From positions 1 through 64,000 of the forward strand of contig VCJN01002734.1 in the NCBI GenBank assembly GCA_006384855.1: a stretch of DNA of 64,000 nucleotides, read 5' to 3'. Within the stretch, counting starts at the first letter, position 1. The number at the start of each line of letters is the position of its first letter. Below the pieces are notes generated by a model. That model did not search any database. It had not been told where the DNA came from and saw nothing but the letters and a program-made list of their open reading frames with translations. Below, in pieces: positions 31,188 to 41,434 of the stretch. Position numbers and translations under genes: made by a program. Source of the DNA: Tetraselmis striata (taxonomy: Eukaryota; Chlorophyta; Chlorodendrophyceae; Chlorodendrales; Chlorodendraceae).

Positions 31188-31873
31188 ACCTTTAAAGGTC
31201 CAGCTAGTTTTGCGCAAATCTAGGACAGTAAAACGAGGAAAATGTAGGATCGTAGATTGGGACCGAGGGCCTTTCGGGTCCATCCGGTACGTATCCTGGG
31301 CCTTCCGGGCCAACCCGCGAGCCATGCGTCGCGCACAGTCCATCGCTCCACCACCCGCGCCCGGGTCCCCTGCCGCCCCGCCCGTCCGGCGCCATGCATA
31401 TATAGGCGCCGATTCCGGGGCCTCGTTCATGATGTATCCCTCCGTACGGTTAGGCTTCCTCTATTCCGCGTCGCTCGACCTTCACCACACCCAACGACGG
31501 CGACCGAGGGACTGCAGCCGCGCCAACCGCGAATGGCGATCATGATCCGGACGGCTCCTCCCGGCGCTCGGGCACGGTGAACTGGCGGCCGGTCGAATAG
31601 CACGGGGAGGGGGTTCTGAGGTTGGGTACCGACGGGTGGGACAGTGAGCATTGAGCAGTGATGCGGGCCGCGGCGGCTTTGGGTTGATGGCCCAGTCCCG
31701 GCGGCGGGGCCTGGCACGGGGGGCGCGGCCGCAGCGAGATGACGATTTGAGGCGGTGGCTCAAATATACGGCGTAAAATCGTAGACAGCGCGCGCTGTCT
31801 CCTAGGTCGGCAAAATAATCTATAGGAAGTCGTCTTTTCTTCAAAAATATAGCGGCTTCTCGAATACGGGCGT
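31188..31873 (+). other. Repeat-rich end of block A with possible core promoter
   Basis: Perfect palindrome GACCTTTAAAGGTC at 31188-31201, repeated GATCGTAGATT words at 31080-31260, and CATATATAGGCGCC at about 31395, which could be a TATA box. All are repeated in block B (63309-64000). No coding gene recognised downstream. Confidence 0.4.
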
Positions 31874-32545
31874 TGCAGGCTAAGGATGATTACTTAGCGA
31901 CTACATGGTACATGTAAAATCCTTACGTCACAATCGACACTGAATCCTTCCATATTTGCTGCGGGTAGCCGGGTACAGGTAGCGTGAAACTTACTAGCCA
32001 TTGATGTAATGTAATGCTATTATATTATGTAGTCGCTATACTGGCAGAATGTAATGCTATTATATTATGTAGTCGCTATACTGGCGGAATGATTATACAA
32101 AATGGGAGAGGATGGTCACAAGTGGTACACAAATGGGAGAGAATGGTCACGCAACACGCAATGGACATACCATTGTAACACGATGCGTACCGGGTAAAGT
32201 GTTACATTATACTTGCGCTCCATTATATTAATGGAGCGCAATCAATGTCGGCCTTGCGGATGGTCGGTCCATTACCCGTACTCGAAGTAGAAAAGATGCC
32301 AACTTCGCTAACGCTAATATACACGATTAGGACACAATAGCAAGGCCGCCTTATCTGCTTAATGAGAGGAACTCATCATTTAAAATCTCGCATTCTCAAT
32401 AAACAACAGCTTCAACTTCAGGGATGTCGAATCGTACATCATATTGTTTTGTGCTGACATTTACCTTCTTGCTGCCCCCTGCAGAGCGTGCTCTCAGAAC
32501 AACACGCCATCAGAACTACTGGTCTGGCAAAGTGAGGCACGCACG
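31874..32545 (+). other. Intergenic region upstream of lipase-GTPase gene
   Basis: AT-rich. A 40-bp unit (TGTAATGCTATTATATTATG...) is tandemly duplicated at about 32008-32088, and GGGAGAGRATGGTCAC is repeated near 32105 and 32138. CCCCTGCAG at 32476-32484 could be a 3' splice site for an upstream noncoding or coding exon. Confidence 0.5.
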
Positions 32546-34900
32546 ATGCCTCAGTCATGGACGGACTACCTCTCATCCTTTGTCAAAGGACGCAAAAACT
32601 GCTTCACTCCTGCGACACACGAGCGTTGGAGTGGCGTCTTGAATCCAACTCCCAAGGTCGCAGAGCTTGATAAATTCATGATGAGGGTACTTGCCTGTGC
32701 ACACTTGTCCAAGGCTGTGTACCAAGTAACCAACGAGGAAGATTGGCGTGCGGCACTGGCTGAGCTGGCAGCGCATTACTCTTGGTTCCGACCCCGCCGG
32801 ACCTCCTTCAGCAGGCCTCGGGAGGGGAGGGCGTCTGCCATGCCAGTGTATGGCGTTGTGGACTTCGGCGCGTTTCGAGTGGTGGCTATCCGTGGCTCCA
32901 AAACTGGAACTGACTGGTTCCGAAACCTGACTGCAGCTCCCACAGCGTACTGCCGCAGGCCAGGCAGCGCTACTTTTGATGGCGTCCACAAGGGCTTTGC
33001 CCAGGACGCCATGCTGATCCCTGTCGACATGCTAGTGCAGTGGAACGGTCTGGAATCTGACATGCAGACTGCAGACGTCTTGTTCACTGGGCACTCAGCT
33101 GGAGGAGCAGTTGCGGAGCTGTGTGCGCTTCCCTTTATCATCTCACCTGGAAAAAAAAACTCATCGCAAGACCGGGTGTTCGCTGTGACTTTTGGTGCTC
33201 CGGCGGTGGCCTACGACAATGCTTCCTGGGTGGAGCAGTACGCAGCATGGAAGCAGCTGAAAGATCACCTCTTCCGCTTCTATGCCACAGATGACTGCGT
33301 CCCGTACAGTGGCTGTCCCGTGGGCATGTCCGCTGCCTTCGAGTCGTGCATCCGTGTGAATACTCCACGGAACAGTGCACCGAACCCTGCCGACCCCAAG
33401 GACACACGCCCAGCTTTCCGCAGCGAGGAGCGCCTGCAGCCATGTGACAGCAGCATCACACAGATTCTGTCACAAGCCAGGCCACAAATATCAGAGCTCG
33501 CTGAAAACACTCTGCGTCCAGTTTCAGCAGGATGCAGCACCCTGAAGGCCGCCGGTACCGCCTACACCTCCTTCCAGCATGTCAAACAGATGCACAGCAT
33601 GGAGAACTACTTGTCACTGCTCGCTGTTCCGACAGATTTTGCCGTGAGCAAACAGCAGGTAGCGGATCCACAAGGCATCATCATCAGCCCGCTTATTCCT
33701 GATATGGACGCCACTCTTACCTCTGCCATTGGGTCTGATGAGGATGAGAATGGCCAGGTCTGGATTCGCATCGAAGGACATGGCCAGTTTGCCAGCCCCG
33801 TCACAGCCGTCTTGCGATTTGTGAACCAGGAGTTCGAGGCTTGCAACTGCAAAACCTGGGTGGAGGTCGATTATGTGCCATACGTTCCGTGCGGAAGTGA
33901 TGAAACATCCGGCTACCAGTTGAAGCGCCAGTGCGGCTTTGAACTCCGCTTCAATGTCACTGACGCAGTCTTGACTCTGCCAACTGGGATCCAGTCTGGC
34001 GATGAGCAGCATGAGCACCAGGCGCCGGGACAAACGATGCTCTTCATTTCCAATGGCTTCGCATGTCACAACAGCCCCGTCGATGTGCGCTCATCCAAGA
34101 ATGTGGCATTTCTTGGCACAACAGGCGCAGGCAAGAGCCAGCTCATCGAGGCGCTCGCAGCGCATCTGGATGGCTCAACAGCGAGACAGGTGGACGATGG
34201 GGTCCACATGGCGTCAGATGCTCTTGCAAGGAGGATTTTCCGCCACGGAGTCTCCTACTACGAGCTGGCTGGCTTCGCTGAAACTGGCGGTGAATGGAGG
34301 ATGAGGGCAGCAGACACTTTGGCGGCCCATCCTCCGCAAGTCCTGGTCATCGTCACAAACTTCCATTTCAAGACCACGGATGGAGGTATGCCAGCTGCGG
34401 TCGCCCGCTTCACAGAATGGCACTCGCAGCACAACAAGGACAGTCTGCCACCAATCCTACTGGTCATCACCAAGGCAAAGAAAGAATCCGGCCTTTCCAA
34501 GAAAGCGGCCGTGCGTCGCGAGTCAACCATCAAGGCGATCAAAGAGGCAATGAACCTGCACCCCGACACCGAAACTGTCTGTGTGAACTCCATTCGCAAT
34601 GATGAAGCGGATGAAGAACCCCATGGACTGGATGTCATGCATGAAAAGCTGGAGAAGCTGCGGATCCGAATGGACAGAATAGACCTCAGGATGTCCTTCC
34701 TCGAACGGGTGAGGCGTTGTTTCTTTAGAAATCGGCAGGCCATTACATGCGTTGCTGCAGGTACCGCCGCCATTGGCGGTGCGATAGCAGTTGCTCCTTT
34801 GGTAGGACCTGAGTATGCCGCGGTGGCGATATCCACCCCGGTTTTGGCCACTGTTTCTGCCGCCGCAAACTTTGCGGTGCAGACCAGCAAGCTGCAATAG
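32546..34900 (+). CDS. Class-3 lipase fused to P-loop GTPase-like domain with hydrophobic C-terminus
   Basis: Single uninterrupted ORF of 784 aa from the first in-frame ATG. The frame is open upstream to 32444 without an ATG, and a possible splice acceptor at 32484 could add residues. Residues about 90-360 are a lipase_3 (alpha/beta hydrolase) domain: FTGHSAGGAVAE with nucleophile Ser184, ATDDCVPY (Asp249/250) and MHSMENYLSLL (His350). These fit the expected triad order. Residues 390-510 look beta-rich and are unassigned. VAFLGTTGAGKSQLIEAL carries a Walker A at 524-531. It is followed by YYELAGFAET in place of a DxxG switch and LVITKAKK in place of T/NKxD, so guanine specificity is uncertain. 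The fold resembles AIG1/GIMAP or IRG-type GTPases. Residues about 735-780 are Ala/Val-rich and could span or insert in membrane. Likely role: nucleotide-gated lipid hydrolysis, possibly in defence or membrane remodelling (inference). Confidence 0.85.
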   Translation: MPQSWTDYLSSFVKGRKNCFTPATHERWSGVLNPTPKVAELDKFMMRVLACAHLSKAVYQVTNEEDWRAALAELAAHYSWFRPRRTSFSRPREGRASAMPVYGVVDFGAFRVVAIRGSKTGTDWFRNLTAAPTAYCRRPGSATFDGVHKGFAQDAMLIPVDMLVQWNGLESDMQTADVLFTGHSAGGAVAELCALPFIISPGKKNSSQDRVFAVTFGAPAVAYDNASWVEQYAAWKQLKDHLFRFYATDDCVPYSGCPVGMSAAFESCIRVNTPRNSAPNPADPKDTRPAFRSEERLQPCDSSITQILSQARPQISELAENTLRPVSAGCSTLKAAGTAYTSFQHVKQMHSMENYLSLLAVPTDFAVSKQQVADPQGIIISPLIPDMDATLTSAIGSDEDENGQVWIRIEGHGQFASPVTAVLRFVNQEFEACNCKTWVEVDYVPYVPCGSDETSGYQLKRQCGFELRFNVTDAVLTLPTGIQSGDEQHEHQAPGQTMLFISNGFACHNSPVDVRSSKNVAFLGTTGAGKSQLIEALAAHLDGSTARQVDDGVHMASDALARRIFRHGVSYYELAGFAETGGEWRMRAADTLAAHPPQVLVIVTNFHFKTTDGGMPAAVARFTEWHSQHNKDSLPPILLVITKAKKESGLSKKAAVRRESTIKAIKEAMNLHPDTETVCVNSIRNDEADEEPHGLDVMHEKLEKLRIRMDRIDLRMSFLERVRRCFFRNRQAITCVAAGTAAIGGAIAVAPLVGPEYAAVAISTPVLATVSAAANFAVQTSKLQ

Positions 34901-35700
34901 AAGCTGAGCAGATGTAGCTAATCAAACACCCCCAACGATCTCTTTAACTCGATGTCCGCCCCACATTTCGTCGTTTGGCCTGGCAATGCGCGGACACCAA
35001 CACCTGTACACAAACCCTGAATGTTAACCTGCTGGGACACTGGTCAAAGGCGACCTCTCAGAAGTTCACAATAGTATTCCTCATTGTTTTGGTACAATTT
35101 CGAATATACTCGGCGCCTAGCAGGCAAGGCAGGTTCTAATGCTTGCGGCGGTCCTACAAGCGCCAGGACACGTCGACACTCATCTGTAGCACGCAGTGTT
35201 TCGATCCTTGAAGTGGCTGATTCTGTACGCTGGACAGGGGGCATCTACGCTGGACAGGGATCAGAGGCAGGTGTCACAGACCTTTCATTTGTAATATTCA
35301 ATTATGCCGCTGTCATTCACCGCTCATAATACTACGGCCACCATGCGTGTCACCGGTAGCTTTGAATTCCCGCTGGATGTGAACAGTTTCTCAGCGGAAC
35401 TCACATTGAATCGCAGCGGAACTGCACACCACAAACACTGCATTTGGATATTCCGACTCAATACTGCAAAAAAAGTAAACATCTACTTTGCTGGCCTGTA
35501 AACCTGATGAAATGGTACAGTGTGGTGCGCATAGTTGTACACATGTTGATATTGGCCGCCAACGGACTGTTTCCTGCCTTGCTGCCTCATGTGACACGAC
35601 CGAAGCAGGCATCGGCATTAAGCTTCAGTGTGATGGCTCTGATGCAGCTGTTGGATCGAAACCACGGATTACCCTTTTTAACTATTACTCACTAGGCACA
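34901..35700 (+). other. Downstream of lipase-GTPase, no recognised gene
   Basis: Short open frames occur at 35345-35500 (MRVTGSFEFPLDVNSFSAEL) and 35500-35690 on the plus strand. They could be remnants of a small beta-rich protein gene, but I see no family motif or convincing splice structure. Confidence 0.4.
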
Positions 35701-35713
35701 CAATATATATATG

Positions 35714-35788
<75 letters not shown>

Positions 35789-35798
35789 GCAAACTTTT

Positions 35799-35860
<62 letters not shown>
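35701..35860. repeat. Two (TA)n arrays separated by a duplicated 18-bp word
   Basis: TA dinucleotides at about 35715-35784 and 35805-35857. Each array is followed by TATGTCCGCAAACTTTT, so array plus word is duplicated in tandem. TA-rich sequence resumes at 35915-35985. Confidence 0.9.
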
Positions 35861-35862
<2 letters not shown>

Positions 35863-35985
35863 GCAAACTTTTGAGTCAAGGTGCAGCAAGAAGCCCATTT
35901 TATTCGTATCATACATATATACACATCTATATGCATAGACTATATATTATAAAAACGCACATGTATATATATAATATATACACAC

Positions 35986-36416
35986 ACATACATACACCAG
36001 GGTTGCGCGGAAGTGGTCCTGAGAGGTGAAGTCCAACAACTGCAAACGTCCCGACGCCTCCTGGGCAGATGGGGGCAGAGGGCAGTGTCTGGCTGCCATG
36101 GCACAGAGACAGGGTCCGTTCACTCTAAAGCCGGGCCAATGCATGTATAGCTTTCTGAGTCCTCAAGAAAGGAGGCGACAGCCCAGCATCGGGTGCGCGG
36201 GGTTCCTGCTTGAATGCGTATTATTTCTCTTTACATTCAAACTCCGGAGCGGCGCGGGTTGCGGAGGCGGAGCGCAGCTGCGCCATGCCCCGGCCAGCCA
36301 CCAGACGCCCTCACGCCCGCACGCCGACCTTTCCTCCAGAGGGATGCCCGCCCCCGGGCGACCAGGCCTCGGTGTCCTCCTCCCCCCCCCCCCCCCCCCC
36401 CTCCTCGTACCCCAGC
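35986..36416. other. 3' flank of cullin, C-run
   Basis: No coding gene recognised. A long C-run lies near 36383-36400, just beyond the cullin stop. Cullin 3' UTR on the minus strand is expected here. Confidence 0.5.
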
Positions 36417-39206
36417 TCACGCCACGTAGCGGTACAGGTTTGAGTTGTCGGCGTCGCGCTCCATGTAGTCTCGCGAGATGAGGTCCTCGATTCGCTTCTT
36501 GATGAGCTTGAAGTCGGGCTTGAACATGCGCGACAGCTGCTGCACCACCTCCAGGATGAGCTGCGCGCGTCACAGGCACGCGCGCGGAGGGGAGGGGACA
36601 GCGCCGGTTAGGGACCGTTCCAATGAAACACCGATGGGAACGTCCAATGGCAACGATGCAAGCGGGCTTTGGGTTCGCGATGAAATGGTATTATCGATAC
36701 TGTTATCGGGAAAAGCCACAGGATTGTGCTGCTCCAGAAGGACGAGCAGAGCAGGACAGCGCCGGCTCGGATACCATCGGTCGCCGAGCGGACGAGTACC
36801 AGTACGATCGTACAAGCGGCGCAGTAGCCGCGACGAGAGTAATATGATATGGCCGAGCCGACGGTGCAGTACGAGTACTGCGGTTCCAGTGTAAAGTAAA
36901 AACCCAGAGATATACCGAAATTTCCGCGGACCAGCCCGCGGAAAATCCGAATGGGTATTGTGCAGCGGAACAGAACCGCAAGTAGGGTGGCAAAAAAATG
37001 GCTGCGATACATATATGGCTGGTATATATATATTGTTTATGTTGATAGTCCTGTTCCGCCCCACCTGCTGGTGCTGCAGCTGCTTCCGGCTCTTCATCGT
37101 GCGCACAATGGCTGCGTCGATGGAGTAGCGCCGGTCCTTGTCCACGTCCTCGATGACCTTCTTCTTCTCGTCCTGCACCGGCAGGGATATCTGCGCGCGG
37201 GGGGCATGGCAACCTGGGATCAGCCGCGGAGGGGTGGGTGTTGGGGGGGGGGGGGGGGGACGGCTGCTTGCGCCGGCGCACCTTGATGCGGCGCATGCGG
37301 TCAGTGAAGGCGTGGTTGAAGGTGAACGAGTCGTCCTTGCCTATGGACTTGTTCGCGGGGCTCTTCAGCAGGACCGCGTACTTGGCGCACGACAGCGAAT
37401 GCAGCAGGCGGGTGATGTCCTCCTCGGGCAGGTTTAGCCGCTCCTTGATGTCGCCGTACGTCATGGTCTCCTCTGCGGGACAAGGGGGGAGGGGGTCGAG
37501 CAGCGCATGCGTCAGGGCCTCCTCGCGCTGCGCGGTGCTGACGCGGCACTGCACGCATGTCGGTGGGGGGCGGCAGGAGGGCGCAACGGGTGCAAGGGCG
37601 GGGGGAGGGTCACCCTGGTTGAACAGAAGCACCAGCGCCGCCTGAAAGGTTGACAGCACCAGCTCGATCGGCTTGGCTTTGAAGTTGCCCTTGATGTGAC
37701 AGTTGCCCAGGGCGTAGATCCAGGTCAGCTTGCGGTGCTTGGTGGTTGCCTCGTAAAACTCCTTGAACTGCTCCACCCCTGCGGGTGGCGCGCGGGGCCG
37801 CGTGAGCCTGGGCGCCCAGCGCAGGGCAGGCGGGGGACCAGCGGGTAAATGGCGCGGCGTGCGCACCGCACACCATCTCCTCCGGCAGGGCCAGTTCCAT
37901 CGCCTTGTAGGTGGGCCAGAAGCCGGTGGTGAGCACCGTCACGGTGAGCTCGATGTTGAGGTCCTTGGGGTGGCGGCTCCTCCAGTCGTCAAAGTCCTGC
38001 GCCTTCTCGCGCGCCAGGCGCAGGTCCTTCACCATGCCCTCCATCTGCAATAGGGGGTTATAGCGAGGGGGGGGGGGGGGGGGGGGGGGGTCAGCCTACA
38101 CCTGTTGCATGTAGTGAAGGGAGCATGCCGATCCTTGTCCCCTCACGCTGCCCACCTTGGAGGTGAACTGCGCGCCGCACTGCTCCTTGAGCTTGGACAG
38201 GATGGAGCGCTCGTGGTCCTCCGACGCCGACTTGTCAAACAGCAGTCGGCGCGAGAGCTTCTTCCGGTAAAACTCGCCGAAGAGGTCCTTGTCGCTGATG
38301 TACGCCAGCAGCTCCACCACCTTGTCCAGCGTCAGCTCGATCTCGTCGTCGCTCAGCTTCTCGCTGCCACCCTGCGAGCACAAGCCGCCAGCCCGAGGCG
38401 CACGGTCAGCGGCTGAAAGCGCTTGGGGGCAACACATCTCGCCATGGGTGGGTGGGGGGGGGGGGGGGGGTTGCGGAGGGTGGCGCCCACCTTCTTGAGC
38501 AGGTTGTCAGCGAAGTTGGCCATCAGATCCGCCGAGGAGCTGCCGGTGACGTTCTTGTTGCAGAAGGACTCAAACGCCTCCTTCAACGACTTGTGGAACA
38601 TGGAGATGTTGGCGAAGCACGTCTTCACGTACTGTGGCGCGGCAACAAGAGGCCGGTTAGGGCACTAGCGACTAGCATATTGCACATGAGGCCACGCGAC
38701 CGCCAGTGCCCGAGCATCAGCATCAGCATCAGCATCAGCATCAGCAGCGGCAACAACTCGATGACGGAGGGCCTGGCCGCCCCGGCGGGGCCCCACGCAC
38801 CTCCATGATTGTACTTGTCATGCAGCTCGATGACCTTGCGCACGTACAACTGCTCGTGAGAGCCGCCACCCTCACCCTTGCCTTGCTTGCCTGCCGCCAA
38901 AGGCACACACACGCCAGACCGTCAGCTAAAACAAGCAAGGGATTGAGGGATGACGGAGGAGGGGAGGGGGGGGGGGGGGGGATCGAAGCAGAGCATGTTG
39001 CTGGGGGTAACAGTGCCGGGGGGGGGGGGGGGGGGGGGGGGGTACCGGCGTCTTTCTCTTTGCGCGGGTTGGCGGCCTCCATGACCTCCTTCACCAGCGC
39101 CATGCCCTCGCCCTCCACGTGCTTCTTGAACATCCCCGCCACGGGGTCCAGCCCCTTGCTTGGGAATGCGGTTGAACATGCGGTACATGCGGGCCAGGTC
39201 CTCCGT
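36417..39206 (-). CDS. CUL1: CUL1-type cullin, C-terminal part (5' exons absent, two frame disruptions)
   Basis: Scaffold of SCF ubiquitin ligases. Exons in transcript order: 39046-39206, 38801-38890, 38491-38631, 38156-38371, 37867-38044, 37614-37778, 37282-37472, 37065-37190 and 36417-36560; about 470 aa. Landmarks: [60 protein letters not shown] and [12 protein letters not shown]. The winged-helix/neddylation tail has [14 protein letters not shown]-type sequence, IVRTMKSRK with the neddylation Lys, [16 protein letters not shown] and the end YRYVA. It matches plant CUL1 much better than animal CUL1, CUL3 or CUL4. Lesions: CAAG is doubled at 39155-39162 (+4 frameshift), and exon 38801-38890 ends in phase 1 while the next must start in phase 0. 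The N-terminal 250-300 residues that bind SKP1 adaptors are not found. Pseudogene, or a gene with sequence errors and a very long intron. Confidence 0.85.
36561..37064 (-). other. Long last intron of cullin
   Basis: 504 bp, against roughly 90-170 bp for most of the other cullin introns. The interior is less GC-rich, with ATATATA stretches near 37020. It may hold a small insertion, but I found no TIR or duplication. The other introns carry C-runs in the transcript sense close to the 3' splice side. Confidence 0.45.
38712..38747 (+). repeat. (CATCAG)n microsatellite in cullin intron
   Basis: Six or so tandem copies of CATCAG within the intron between exons 38801-38890 and 38491-38631. Confidence 0.85.
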
Positions 39207-39249
39207 CTGCGGATGGTGGCAGCCGGGCGGGACATGTCAGCGGCGGCCC

Positions 39250-39714
39250 GGCTCGGTGTTCCTTAAGGGCGGGGAAAAGCGGGTTGCATTGATGACGAAG
39301 TATTAAAAGCGTTTGATTGCAGCGGCGCTGGGAGGCGGAGGGGGTTTGTCCGGGGGGTTGCTTCTTGGGGCGGTGGACCGTGAGGCTATGGATGCCTCCT
39401 AGTGCGAGTTTGTGCATGGTACCGCTGCGACTGAGGGTGATGGGGATGATTACAATCTGACACTGCCAACCTTTTCGACGTAGGGCGCTGACCATGTGTT
39501 GGTATTTTTCGTCGATGAGAGCGTGTACGGTGGCATGATTCAGACCAGTGCAGGAATTGAATTCGATTATCTGTACTTTTTGAACTACTATGGGATCGCT
39601 GCTAGGAGATATGGCTTCGGTGGCTAGGTCGCATTCGAATGCGACGATGTATACTGCGTCCAGCTTAGTGTTCATGGCGGGTACATGGCACATTTTTGAG
39701 TCAAAACGGTCCAA
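39250..39714 (-). pseudogene. Retroelement-derived fragment just upstream of cullin exons
   Basis: Minus-strand open frame with FECDLATEAIS, VQIIEFNSCTGLN, KYQHMVSALRRKGWQCQIVI and TMHKLALGGIH. The E...KYQ...L...GW pattern resembles the segment after RT in some algal and oomycete non-LTR elements, but I cannot place it in a named family. It sits where upstream cullin exons would be expected, in the same orientation, so it could have truncated the gene or lie in an intron. Confidence 0.35.
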
Positions 39715-39736
39715 TTCCTGGACTCAAAAATGTGCC
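39687..39736. repeat. 16-bp-arm inverted repeat
   Basis: GGCACATTTTTGAGTC (39687-39702) and its exact reverse complement (39721-39736) around an 18-bp loop, at the outer edge of the retroelement-like fragment. It could be a mobile-element end or a transcript hairpin. Confidence 0.8.
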
Positions 39737-40850
39737 CCCCACGTGATCGCTTAGGCTGGGATATGTACCCATTTTTCGGTCACATTTCAGGTGCAATGCA
39801 ATACTATACGAGAGTACTAAGAATGGCACATCGGCGTGTCCTCTTCGCGCCCTCAGTCGCGTAAAGTACTATCCGCCTCACCTTGAAAGATTGCGGACGC
39901 GAGGGCGTGGCGACTGGCGTTTCAAGCCTGGAAATCGAGCCTCACTCGCACAAAGAAGACGCCCCGGGCCTACGAGTCTATCGCCGACCTCAGAGATTGT
40001 GTTCGTCGCAACGAGATGCTACCTCTGAACCGTGCTGACAGCGACGCGGCGTTGGGGCGAGATGTGGGCGCAGGCGGCGGTGCGGGCTTCGCGTCCCGAG
40101 ATGAGGGCTCCTTGGGCGGAGGGAGGGGGCCAAAACGCGAGCATAAAAGTACTGTATCACGATGCTGGTGTTTTGGCTCTGTTTGTGAGCCCTAATCCGA
40201 GCAAACTGAGCCAAATCTCGTTGTAGTAAAAAGGACGAATTTAGGGTTTCGCATACTTGCCTTAAGTACTGGAATCTTTGCCCCGGCACGATCGCGTTTT
40301 GTAGATTGTGTCGACAGCGGTTTTTACAACGGCACGCCACCGCTTCACTTGCCATACGCCTTCATGCGCCACCGCCTGAGTTTGGATATTATATCACACG
40401 GCGGCGGCGGTTGGACGGGCGTCTTCGGCGTCGGCGGCGGCGGTTGGACGGGCGTCTTCGGCGTCGGCGGCGGCGGTTGGACGGGCGTCTTCGGCGTCGG
40501 CGCAGCTTCTTGTGGAAATCTTTCGCTCGGCAGAGACGAAGAGAGAGAGATGCGCCGCCACACTCGCGCGCCGCGACGACGGGCCGGCCTACAGGACCCG
40601 CTCCAAGACGCGCCGCCACGCGTGATCGCTCGCGCCCGCGCGCGCGAGCGCTTTTTTTCTTCTCGTTCGTATCGGCGGAAAAAAAATGTCAGCCTGCGAT
40701 TTGCATGGATTAAGTGCCCAGCTACACTGTATGATGCCGCTGCATGGACAGACATTATATCATATGGATACACATAGCATGCAATACGGGTACCCTTATT
40801 ACTACCGTGCATTGCACAATATCACATATAGTCGCTATGTGTAGTCGCAA
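39737..40850. other. Spacer between cullin fragment and repeat block
   Basis: No gene recognised. It contains the 33-bp repeat at 40401-40500, a purine/pyrimidine-rich stretch near 40645-40690, and otherwise unremarkable sequence. Confidence 0.5.
40401..40500 (+). repeat. 33-bp GC-rich tandem repeat, three copies
   Basis: GGCGGCGGCGGTTGGACGGG plus GCGTCTTCGGCGTC-type units repeated three times exactly. All frames stay open because 33 is a multiple of 3. No protein is inferred. Confidence 0.9.
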
Positions 40851-41434
40851 GCGGGCACGCCGAAGCGAAACCGGGTGCAATCTGTGGCGGGCAGTTACAG
40901 TATATTTTAAGCCAACGAGATTCTGCTGTGCGAGTGGCCCTCACCTGTCGCGACTCATCGTTTGGCGGCGGGTACTGGTACGTAGCGTGCAAGATCCTTA
41001 GCTGGTAGAGATAGACGGTATGCTACAATCTGGCTACAATCTGGCTACAATGTCAGGGCGCGGTACAGCACCGGCAGATTGTTTTTTGCATGCTGCTATC
41101 ACTAGTATTACGCTACAATTGACGGCGCCACGCCTGCGTGAGCGGCGGCAGGCAACCCTGCGCGCGTCCAGCCGTGGCGCAGTCGCACGCGGTTGTCAAG
41201 CAGTGGCTACGGCCGAGATAACATGCGGCGGGTACCAGTATCCCCGTATGTAGTACCGGAGACGGCAAGGCGAAGCAAGATCAAGTGCAGTCAGTGGGGC
41301 CGTTTTATTATTCTTCTTCAGCCGCCGAGATTGTGCGCGATCCCTGTCGCGACGACTAGTCGTATGTCGGCGGGTGTAGGCGTGTAGCGTGCATATGTAT
41401 CGTAGGGTGCCAGTACCGGTAGCGACTACTGGTA

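Larger units (their letters stand above)
19433..31873 (+). mobile_element. Block A: CACTA/EnSpm-like transposon region, copy 1
   Basis: Near-identical to 50912-64000, apart from insertions specific to each copy. Shared homology actually starts at about 19340, inside the B2 flank. It contains a minus-strand ORF (19641-20210), a decayed TNP2-like transposase (20667-24303), GC-rich spacer DNA, foldback sequence (29760-30000) and repeat-rich DNA to 31.9 kb. The true ends of the CACTA element were not found. Block A carries two insertions absent from block B, at 25375-26152 and 26251-29671. Confidence 0.7.

Noticed and set aside
35685-35936. IYIYIY-type proteins
   Set aside because: Translation of (TA)n microsatellite in both strands.
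40345-40812. Gly- or Pro-rich protein over the 33-bp repeat
   Set aside because: Open in several frames because of repeat length and GC content; no motif and no start context.
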